Positions 52,841-60,095 of a stretch of 64,000 bases of DNA are shown one piece after another. The stretch spans positions 1,178,001 to 1,242,000 of the forward strand of contig NZ_CP116939.1 of assembly GCF_050219315.1 (NCBI RefSeq), read 5' to 3'. Source of the DNA: Megasphaera_A sueciensis. Its GTDB lineage: Bacteria > Bacillota > Negativicutes > Veillonellales > Megasphaeraceae. A program made the position numbers and the translations under genes. Below the pieces are notes generated by a model, which worked only from the letters and a program-made list of their open reading frames with translations, had not been told where the DNA came from and did not search any database. Within the stretch, counting starts at the first letter, position 1. Each line of letters starts with the position of its first letter.

Positions 52841-52875
52841 AAAAAGAGGACCGGCTTGCGCCGATCCTCTTTTTG
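52841..52875. terminator. Bidirectional terminator between convergent genes
   Basis: AAAAAGAGGACCGGC-TTGC-GCCGATCCTCTTTTT has an A/T-flanked stem that works in both directions. It separates the secreted-protein gene (plus) from the TVP38-like gene (minus). Confidence 0.85.
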
Positions 52876-52888
52876 CAATGATTTTGTA

Positions 52889-53620
52889 CTATTTTTTTGT
52901 AACAGAGATACGATCTGCTTCATGATGGCATTCTATATGGGCCAGTTTCGGGCGGTGTCTTCTTCTCCACCACATAAATCCGTATACGATAACTACCAGC
53001 AGAATCAACACCAGCAGGCGTCCCCAGTGTTCATGAAAACGGAGCAGATCATGTCCCAGCCAGACTTCTATGACGACAGCCGGTATTTTGCCGATAAGGT
53101 TGGCAATAAAATGATCTTTATAGGAAATATGACTCAGCGCACTGAATGCAGTTACTAATACATTGGGCGAATACGGTATAGCCCGTCCCATGATAATCGT
53201 CTTGATACAGCTGTAAGAATCAAGTTTTTCCAGCATATCATTCCGCTCGATCATTTTTTTAGCTTGCCCGCGCAGCAGTGTCCGCGTGAGGTGAAAACTG
53301 ATTTCAATGCCTAATACTTCGCCTGCCCAAGAAATAATAATTCCCGGAACCAAACCAAAAATAATACCGTTCACTGTCAGGAACGGAATGGAGGGAAATC
53401 CGATCGCATTGACAAAGGTGATCATGAAAACACTGACCAATATAGCCTCATAGCCAAAGGAAGCAATATAGTCCGTAAGACCGTCTATATCCCCTTGTAC
53501 CATGAGATTCCACATGGTCATGTAGAAATCCGGCAGAACAAGTTGAATCGCCCACAACACGGCTACTACAGCCAGAACGCCAAAGACGTGGATCGAAACC
53601 CCTACTGTTTTATCCTTCAT
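52889..53620 (-). CDS. TVP38/TMEM64 (DedA-like) membrane protein (243 aa)
   Basis: Five or six hydrophobic segments are present. The SNARE-associated/DedA-like core is visible in GFPSIPFLTVNGIIFGLVPG and SWAGEVLGIEISFHLTRTLL, followed by GRAIPYSPNVLVTAFSALS. Members of the superfamily act in lipid movement across the membrane or membrane homeostasis; the exact role is unknown. It has no operon partner. Confidence 0.85.
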   Translation of the reverse strand: MKDKTVGVSIHVFGVLAVVAVLWAIQLVLPDFYMTMWNLMVQGDIDGLTDYIASFGYEAILVSVFMITFVNAIGFPSIPFLTVNGIIFGLVPGIIISWAGEVLGIEISFHLTRTLLRGQAKKMIERNDMLEKLDSYSCIKTIIMGRAIPYSPNVLVTAFSALSHISYKDHFIANLIGKIPAVVIEVWLGHDLLRFHEHWGRLLVLILLVVIVYGFMWWRRRHRPKLAHIECHHEADRISVTKK

Positions 53621-53966
53621 ATTATATATCTATCCTTTTATACAAGTAGTTTCGAAATGAGTTATCCCCGCATGGTTCTATCAGGAAATACGTCATAGGG
53701 ATACCTATAGATGAACTGACCGCTGCACAACATATACTATTCGGCCAAACAGGCAATTCGATACTCTATTATACCACAAGTGATGTCATTTCCAAAATAC
53801 TAGTTCCGTTTCAATCATCTCTTTTAAGCAACCAAGTACATCCTATTCTATATAGATACAAATAGGGCATAGCCTGAACCGTCTGCCGCTTATCAAAAAG
53901 GGGCCGGCAAGAGAGAGTCAAATCTTCTTTTCTCTCCTGTCAGCCCCGTATACACGGCGGTTATGT
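53621..53966. other. Intergenic region with trpD-like gene terminator
   Basis: Near 53896-53948 a long imperfect hairpin (GGGGC.GGCA.GAGAGA paired with TCTCTC.TG.CAGCCCC) ends the trpD-like transcript. The remaining 270 bp are AT-rich and without an open frame having a ribosome site; part must hold the promoter of the TVP38-like gene. Confidence 0.55.
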
Positions 53967-55013
53967 TTACAAAAATTCAGAAACGCGGGAGCGTTCTATC
54001 GCAGATAGCTGCTGACTCATTTTCAAGAATTCATCCAGTTTTTGCATCGCCTTTCCCGAATCGATAAGCCGTGCGGCTTCTTTCATGCCGGCTTCCAACG
54101 TAAGCGCCTTGCCGCAGATGTAAAGACCCGCTCCGGCATTCATGATAATCGCCGTCCGTTTGGCACTTTTTTCGCCGTTCAAAATGCTGCGGGCTATGGC
54201 AGCATTTTTTTTCGGCGTGCCACCTGCCAGCTCGTCCGGACGGCAGCGAATCAGGCAAAAATCCTCCGGCCGGATTTCATAGGTTTTAAAGGAATTTCCT
54301 GTAAATTCGCAGACTGTCGTAGCTGCCGAGGCCGAAATTTCATCAGATCCATCCTGCCCATATACTACCATGCCGCGCACGACACCCAGATTAGAAAGGA
54401 CACGGGCCATCGGTTCGACAAGTTTTTTCTTGTTTACTCCTAAGAGTTCATATTTGGCACGAGCCGGGTTGGTCAAGGGCCGCAGCACATCAAAGATAGT
54501 CGGAATCCCCAGTTCTTCGCGAACGGAATCAATATGTTTCATCATATAGTAATAGTACCGTGTATAGAAATAGCAGATGCCGATCGTATGGAGCATCTCC
54601 AGACAACTGTCCGGTTCCAGGAAAATATTGCCGCCCAGCGCCTCCAGCATATCTGCCGAACCGCTGCGCGAAGTTTTGGCTCGGTTGCCGTGCTTAGCTA
54701 CCAACACGCCTCCGGCAGCGATGACAAACGCTGCGGTGGTAGAAATATTAAAGGTCTTGGCCGTATCTCCGCCGGTACCTACGATTTCAAATAAATCCAA
54801 ATGATGTTCCACCTTCAGGCTGTGTTCACGCATCCCTTGGGCAAAACCGGTTATTTCCGTATCCGTACATCCTTTGACCGCCAACGCTGCTAAAAATGCG
54901 CTGAGCTGAATATTGGAAACACGTCCATCCATGATCCGATCCATGGCAAATACACATTCCCGAGAGGTCAACTCATTACCTTCTGCCAGTTTTACCAGTA
55001 AATTTTTCAACAT
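53967..55013 (-). CDS. trpD: Anthranilate phosphoribosyltransferase-like protein, divergent and solitary (348 aa)
   Basis: The fold is clearly that of TrpD: an N-terminal helical domain (SRECVFAMDRIMDGRVSNIQLSAFLAAL), the PRPP loop VGTGGDTAKTFNIST, and HGNRAKTSRSGSADMLEALGG, with the Mg-site GSDEIS. Two normally conserved stretches differ. The segment usually reading FAPxxHPAMKH is FYTRYYYYMMKH, losing the histidine, and the FNLLGPLTNP region reads FDVLRPLTNPA. No other trp genes are nearby. It could have a changed acceptor. The ATG at 55013 has AAGGAG 8 bases upstream. Confidence 0.82.
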   Translation of the reverse strand: MLKNLLVKLAEGNELTSRECVFAMDRIMDGRVSNIQLSAFLAALAVKGCTDTEITGFAQGMREHSLKVEHHLDLFEIVGTGGDTAKTFNISTTAAFVIAAGGVLVAKHGNRAKTSRSGSADMLEALGGNIFLEPDSCLEMLHTIGICYFYTRYYYYMMKHIDSVREELGIPTIFDVLRPLTNPARAKYELLGVNKKKLVEPMARVLSNLGVVRGMVVYGQDGSDEISASAATTVCEFTGNSFKTYEIRPEDFCLIRCRPDELAGGTPKKNAAIARSILNGEKSAKRTAIIMNAGAGLYICGKALTLEAGMKEAARLIDSGKAMQKLDEFLKMSQQLSAIERSRVSEFL

Positions 55014-55097
55014 AGCCCTCACTCCTTTGTACGTACATCCTGCATGTGATCTTAACGAGGTTTCTTATACTTATATTATACCACATCGGCTTTGTAA

Positions 55098-56105
55098 TCA
55101 ATATAATTTCCAAAGCGTCTTACGATGTATCGCCCATATTGTTTTGCAAGACAGCCACAAAATCAAGGTAGTGGCACAAATCAACAGGAATAACCCCAGC
55201 GTACGTGTCCAGAACACGGTGTAGTCGTTGCTGAACTTCAATACGCCGTTAGTAAACGCCATGCTGGGGAAACTGGTGGACCACCAACCCATGCGAAACG
55301 GAGTACTGAGCATGATAGAGGCTACTTTGCAGACAATGGGTACCAGAAGGAAAATACCCGCACAGATAAATAACGCCGTAAAATTATCCGGGCCGAAGGT
55401 ATCACTGTAAGTGATATAGCCCATGCCAAAAGGTGCCATGAGAATCATCAAGCTGGGCTGCACCGCATCAGGCAGCGGTTTGCCGATAATGCTGCGAGTC
55501 AGCAGCAGGGCGATAACCGGGATACCCGTCACAATACCGATGGCGACACAAAATACGGAAATATCATGAAATCCAGGGTTCTGAAGGACATTCCCGGCGA
55601 TCGGGATCGTAATAGGTCCCAGCACCGGCAGCAGCCAAGCCGGAGTGACTTCGTTGATATGCTGACGTTCCAGCAGCCAATGGCTAAGCAATATCCAGCC
55701 AAACAGCAGAATCATCACCAACGCCACCCACCAGAATATACTGGCAATCATATGACTGTACGGTGCCAGTACCGCTGCCAGCAGCACCGTAGAAACGGTA
55801 AAGGTCCCAAAAAAATTGACCTTAGACGGGGAATTCCATTCTGCCCGTACGGCCGCCGCATCAATACGCAGTTTACGGAAATATTGGAAAAATACCCAAA
55901 TGTAAATCACCATGGCGACTATTCCGAAAAACTCTCCAATCCAAGCGGGGACTCCCCAAATCTGATGCGCTGTGCGCCAGCCGAAACACATGCCGCAATA
56001 CCCCATGGAAGCGGCAAAGGTAGAAACAGACATAAAATGAACAAAGCCAATTTGCCGTATGATTTCTCTTTCGTCCGGTGCTATGATTTCAATATGTTGT
56101 GCCAT
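55098..56105 (-). CDS. TDT/SLAC1-family transporter (TehA-like, 335 aa)
   Basis: Ten hydrophobic helices and the family start (FVHFMSVSTFAASMGYCGMCFGW) place it with tellurite-resistance/C4-dicarboxylate transporters and SLAC1-type anion channels. Further family segments are PAWLLPVLGPITIPIAGN and PFRMGWWSTSFPSMAFTNG. The substrate (anion or dicarboxylate) is not known. It appears to be a single-gene unit. Confidence 0.85.
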   Translation of the reverse strand: MAQHIEIIAPDEREIIRQIGFVHFMSVSTFAASMGYCGMCFGWRTAHQIWGVPAWIGEFFGIVAMVIYIWVFFQYFRKLRIDAAAVRAEWNSPSKVNFFGTFTVSTVLLAAVLAPYSHMIASIFWWVALVMILLFGWILLSHWLLERQHINEVTPAWLLPVLGPITIPIAGNVLQNPGFHDISVFCVAIGIVTGIPVIALLLTRSIIGKPLPDAVQPSLMILMAPFGMGYITYSDTFGPDNFTALFICAGIFLLVPIVCKVASIMLSTPFRMGWWSTSFPSMAFTNGVLKFSNDYTVFWTRTLGLFLLICATTLILWLSCKTIWAIHRKTLWKLY

Positions 56106-56190
56106 TTATAATACCTTCTTTTCAAAATTACCAAGTACATGCATGCATTTTTTGCATGTATTACCTTTTTTTAACGTTGCTTTTAAAGTA

Positions 56191-56238
56191 TGACACACAA
56201 AAAGGCGAGTATCAATATACACGCCTTGCATTGTGTCA
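56191..56238. terminator. Imperfect hairpin between truA and the TDT transporter gene
   Basis: TGACACA and TGTGTCA form an outer stem and AAGGCG with CGCCTT an inner one. It lies 40 bp after the truA stop codon and may terminate the ecf-truA transcript. Confidence 0.4.
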
Positions 56239-56279
56239 TATTATTTTTCAATATGCGTCATCAAATTTTTATATTTCTG

Positions 56280-57068
56280 TTATAATGCGTGTTCTCGCAG
56301 CAGTTTTTCTGTTTCTTTTACCCTTTCATAGGAATAAAACACGCGTTCCAGACATAGTCCCCGAGCCGGGGCAGTCGCTCCCAGTTTGGTCCGGTCCCGG
56401 CCTTCCAGAATAGTACGGAAAGATTCTACCGTCATACGATGAAGTCCCAGATCCACAAACCCGCCTGCCATATTACGAACCATATGATATAGGAACCCAT
56501 CTCCCAGAACATTGATCTGCAGTGCCGCCCCTTCTCGCTGAAAGGTAATATCGTACATTGTCTTCCGCGGGTTCATGGGTGTCGTATTCTGTCCTTCAAA
56601 GGCAGAAAAATCATGAGTTCCCCGCAATAGTTCCGCACCGGCTTTCATGATTTCTATATCCAGTGGTTTTCGTATAAACCAAGCATACCGCAGCAGAAAA
56701 GGATCACAGACTTGCGCATTATTGATCGTATAGCGATAGTGCTTACCTGCGCAATCATGACGCACGCTAAAGCGTTCCGGCATTTCCTGCGCCGTACGTA
56801 TGACGATTTCCGGCGGCAGATAGCCTTTGGCCGCATAGGGGATTTTCTCTGTCGGGATGGAGCCTTCCCCATAAAAATTAACAACTTGTCCGCGCGCATG
56901 GACGCCGGCATCGGTACGCGCTGCCCCATAAATCGTAATCGGTGCAGAAAATATACGGGATAAGGCCCGTTCAATTTCCATCTGAATCGAAGGAGCATTG
57001 CTCTGCCGCTGGAATCCGTGAAAATCAGTCCCATCATAGGCAACGGTCAGACAGATGTTCTTTTTCAT
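56280..57068 (-). CDS. truA: tRNA pseudouridine(38-40) synthase TruA (262 aa)
   Basis: It contains VAYDGTDFHGFQRQ, the catalytic aspartate in GAARTDAGVHARGQV, and the C-terminal FLYHMVRNMAGG. It modifies U38-U40 in tRNA anticodon arms. It overlaps ecfT as ATGA, so the ATG at 57068 is chosen over an upstream in-frame start. Placement after ecfA1A2T is a common Firmicutes arrangement; the usual rplM-rpsI pair does not follow here. Confidence 0.95.
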   Translation of the reverse strand: MKKNICLTVAYDGTDFHGFQRQSNAPSIQMEIERALSRIFSAPITIYGAARTDAGVHARGQVVNFYGEGSIPTEKIPYAAKGYLPPEIVIRTAQEMPERFSVRHDCAGKHYRYTINNAQVCDPFLLRYAWFIRKPLDIEIMKAGAELLRGTHDFSAFEGQNTTPMNPRKTMYDITFQREGAALQINVLGDGFLYHMVRNMAGGFVDLGLHRMTVESFRTILEGRDRTKLGATAPARGLCLERVFYSYERVKETEKLLREHAL

Positions 57069-57865
57069 ACAAACCACCGCATCCAAATCAGGATTCCCGT
57101 TACGAGTACGATAGCTGCCATGGCAATCCCATCCCGATAGGTATAGGATAATTCATTCATACGCGTCCGTCCGGCTCCGCCGCGATAGCAGCGGGCTTCC
57201 ATCGCCGTCGCCAATTCGTCGGCCCGGCGGAATGCACTGACAAACAGCGGAACCAGCAGCGGTATCATGTTCTTGCCGCGCTGCAAGATACTGCCGCTCG
57301 TAAAGTTGGCACCGCGAGCCGTCTGGGCTTTCATGATCCGATCCGTTTCCTCCAATAGTGTCGGGATAAACCGCAGGGCAATGGTCATCATCATGGCCAG
57401 TTCATGCGCCGGTACGCCGATACGTCGAAAGGGATTCAATAAGTGTTCGATGCCATCGGTCAGAACGATGGGAGATGTCGTATAGGTCAACAGAGAGGAA
57501 AAGACAATCAAATATACCAGACGGGCCGTCATCAGACTGCCTTGGTATACGCCTTCTTTCGTAATGGAAAGAAATCCGTATTGCCAGAGCACGACCCCCG
57601 GCGTCGTAAAGATATGGATACCCATCGTAAACACAATAATAATCCACAATGGTTTCAAGGATTGTACGATGAGTTTCAGCGGCAATCGCGATAACGCAAA
57701 ATTAAGCACCACAAACGCCGTAACGACGCCATAGGCCGGTATGGATTCCGCAAAAAATATCGCTATAATAAAAATCATCGTCGCCATAATTTTAGCTCGC
57801 GGATCCAGCTTATGCAAAAAGGAGTGTCCGGGAAAATATTGGCCCAGCGTAATATCAGTGAGCAT
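57065..57865 (-). CDS. ecfT: ECF transporter transmembrane subunit EcfT (266 aa)
   Basis: Hydrophobic helices at the N- and C-termini surround the cytoplasmic coupling helices with their two ARG-type motifs (MKAQTARGANF and MEARCYRGG). It links the EcfA ATPases to exchangeable S-components for vitamin uptake; no S-component gene is present here. It overlaps both ecfA2 and truA. Confidence 0.92.
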   Translation of the reverse strand: MLTDITLGQYFPGHSFLHKLDPRAKIMATMIFIIAIFFAESIPAYGVVTAFVVLNFALSRLPLKLIVQSLKPLWIIIVFTMGIHIFTTPGVVLWQYGFLSITKEGVYQGSLMTARLVYLIVFSSLLTYTTSPIVLTDGIEHLLNPFRRIGVPAHELAMMMTIALRFIPTLLEETDRIMKAQTARGANFTSGSILQRGKNMIPLLVPLFVSAFRRADELATAMEARCYRGGAGRTRMNELSYTYRDGIAMAAIVLVTGILIWMRWFV

Positions 57866-58724
57866 GCGTATTCCCCCTTACCCCCGCATAAATGGAAGCC
57901 GCGGCTTCTTCTACGGTCCGTACACGGTCCTCGACCGGCAGGCCGCGTTTCTGCAGATACTGCAGCACTTCGGTAACCGGCGGTACACTGACTCCGGCAC
58001 GATGCAGCAGGTCCTGCTGTTTTGCAAATATTTCCAGCGGTTCTCCATCGAGAATAATTTCACTGTGGTCCAGAACGATCAAACGGTTGGCCAGATGGGA
58101 AATATCCTCCATATTGTGGGAAACAAGGATAACCGTAATATTCTTTTCTTCATGCCAGCGCTTAACCTCGGCAAATATGTCTTCACGGCCTACGGGATCC
58201 AGTCCGGCCGATGGTTCATCGAGAATCAGATATTCCGGATGAATCGCAATGACACCGGCAATGGCAACACGGCGCATTTGACCGCCGCTCAACCGAAAGG
58301 GCGAGCGATTGCCGTATTCTTCATAATCGAGATGGACGAATTCCATCGCTTCCTTGACACGCTGTTCTATTTCTTCTTCAGCCAATCCCATATTGCGCGG
58401 ACCAAAAGCAATATCCTTGGCAACGGTCTCTTCAAATAACTGATATTCCGGATATTGGAATACCATACCTACTTTATGGCGCATATCCATCGCTGCTTTT
58501 GATTTTTGGCTGATATCCATGCCGTTGACTGTGACCTGCCCCATCGTAGGCTGCAACAAACCGTTCAGCAGCTGGACCAAGGTAGATTTGCCGGATCCCG
58601 TATGACCGATGATCCCGACAAAATCGCCGCTGCTGATTTCCATCGTTACATTGCGCAGTGCTGTCTTTTCAAACGGCGTGCCTACTCCATAGGTATACGA
58701 CACGTTTTCTAACTGTATTGACAT
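57855..58724 (-). CDS. ecfA2: ECF transporter ATPase EcfA2 (289 aa)
   Basis: Walker A is GHTGSGKSTLVQLLNG, the Q-loop FQYPEYQLFEETV, the signature LSGGQMRRVAIAGVIA, and Walker B YLILDEPSAGLDP. The C-terminal EcfA extension is present. It forms the heterodimer with EcfA1, encoded upstream with a 16-bp overlap. Confidence 0.93.
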   Translation of the reverse strand: MSIQLENVSYTYGVGTPFEKTALRNVTMEISSGDFVGIIGHTGSGKSTLVQLLNGLLQPTMGQVTVNGMDISQKSKAAMDMRHKVGMVFQYPEYQLFEETVAKDIAFGPRNMGLAEEEIEQRVKEAMEFVHLDYEEYGNRSPFRLSGGQMRRVAIAGVIAIHPEYLILDEPSAGLDPVGREDIFAEVKRWHEEKNITVILVSHNMEDISHLANRLIVLDHSEIILDGEPLEIFAKQQDLLHRAGVSVPPVTEVLQYLQKRGLPVEDRVRTVEEAAASIYAGVRGNTHAH

Positions 58725-59548
58725 AATGCGTCCCCTAATTCTTTTTTTGTTATGATAGTATCGGGCAGGGAAATGCCTTTTTCCCGCAGGCGCAAGGCCA
58801 ATTCAGCCGAAACCGGTACATCCAGTCCCATTTTCTTTAGTTCCCGCACATGGGTAAAAATATCGTGCGGCTTGCCATCCATCTGCAATCTGCCTTTATT
58901 GATGACAATAACACGATCTGCCGTAACGGCTTCTTCCATAAAATGGGTAATCAAAATAACGGTGATTCCTTCTGTATTGAGCTGGTGAATCGTATCCATT
59001 ACTTCCTTGCGGCCCATAGGATCCAGCATCGCTGTCGGTTCATCGAGAACGATGCACTGCGACTGCATGGCCAAAATGCCCGCTATGGCAATACGCTGCT
59101 TTTGGCCGCCGCTCAAAAGATGCGGACCATGGTGAGCGTATTGCGTCATGTTGACGCGTTCCAGCGCCGCTTTGACACGTTTTTTTATTTCTTCCGGCGG
59201 CACTCCCAGATTTTCCGGTCCGAAGGCTACATCTTCTTCCACAATGGCGGCCACGATCTGATTATCTGGGTTCTGGAAAACCATGCCGACTTTCTGCCGA
59301 ATATCCCAAGTCAAATCAGGATCATCCGTACGCATGCCGCAGACTTCACAGGTTCCCTCTGTCGGTACGAGAAGAACATTGAAATGTTTGGCCAAGGTAG
59401 ATTTTCCGGAACCATTCGTGCCAATAATCGCCACGAATTCCCCGGCCTGGATCGATAAGGATACATCCTGCACGGCGTATACTTTCTTTCCTTCTTCATC
59501 CGTATAAGAATGGCTCATGTGGTCCAGTTTTATCATAGGTATACTCAT
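58709..59548 (-). CDS. ecfA1: ECF transporter ATPase EcfA1 (279 aa)
   Basis: Walker A is GTNGSGKSTLAKHFNV, the Q-loop FQNPDNQIVAAIVEED, the signature LSGGQKQRIAIAGILA, and Walker B CIVLDEPTAMLDP. It is the first gene of ecfA1-ecfA2-ecfT-truA, with a strong promoter upstream. Confidence 0.93.
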   Translation of the reverse strand: MSIPMIKLDHMSHSYTDEEGKKVYAVQDVSLSIQAGEFVAIIGTNGSGKSTLAKHFNVLLVPTEGTCEVCGMRTDDPDLTWDIRQKVGMVFQNPDNQIVAAIVEEDVAFGPENLGVPPEEIKKRVKAALERVNMTQYAHHGPHLLSGGQKQRIAIAGILAMQSQCIVLDEPTAMLDPMGRKEVMDTIHQLNTEGITVILITHFMEEAVTADRVIVINKGRLQMDGKPHDIFTHVRELKKMGLDVPVSAELALRLREKGISLPDTIITKKELGDALCQYS

Positions 59549-59582
59549 CGTATCTCCTTACATCTCCTATATAATAGATAAA

Positions 59583-59643
59583 GTGAAAAAACGCTCCCGT
59601 TTTTACACGCAATTATTATACAGTGTTTTACCCAGCTTGTCTA
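59583..59643 (-). promoter_or_regulatory. ecf operon promoter and hairpin at the transcript start
   Basis: On the minus strand TAGACA (59643-59638), 17 bp and TATAAT (59620-59615) make a near-consensus promoter. At the expected first transcribed base a hairpin GTG.AAAAACG-GGAG-CGTTTTT.CAC (59608-59583) begins. It ends in a T-tract, so it could be an early attenuator, an operator, or a 5' stabilising stem. A GGAGATGTAAGGAG stretch then leads to the ecfA1 start. Confidence 0.6.
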
Positions 59644-59800
59644 TTATTTATGTAAACTTTTTTAAAATCACATTATCGTTTACATAATACGTTCTCGATC
59701 TGCTTCCATGCCCCATCCTAACGGTAAAATCCGCCATAATCCCATTGACTCATACGGAAAGAACTGCAGATAAAAAATCCCCAAAATACGCCCTGTCTCC

Positions 59801-60072
59801 GCGCTTAATCGGCTCCCTTGAAAGGGGATAGGTAGAAAACTTTTTTAAGGAACAACGTGACGCCTAAAAAAGAATCCATCACCTAGTTTGTTTACGCCCT
59901 GGCACCGCGCTTAATCGGCTCCCTTGAAAAGGGATAGATAGAAAACTTTTTTAAGGAACAACGTGACGCCTAAAAAAGAATGCATCACCTAGTTTGTTTA
60001 CGCCCTGTCTCCGCGCTTAATCGGCTCCCTTGAAAGGGGAGCTGGCACCGCAGGTGACTGAGAGGTTGCCTT
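59801..60072 (+). repeat. Right-arm copies of the palindromic element in tandem (106-bp period)
   Basis: A unit beginning GCGCTTAATCGGCTCCCTTG recurs at 59801, 59907 and 60013. Each of the first two continues through TTTTAAGGAACAACGTGACGC and CATCACCTAGTTTGTTTACG; the third ends with the normal tip CAGGTGACTGAGAGGTTGCC. It lies just 3' of feoB. The rest of the 547-bp gap to ecfA1 (59644-59800) shows no gene. Confidence 0.8.
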
Positions 60073-60095
60073 TCGTTTTTCCGCCTGCTTGTGTA

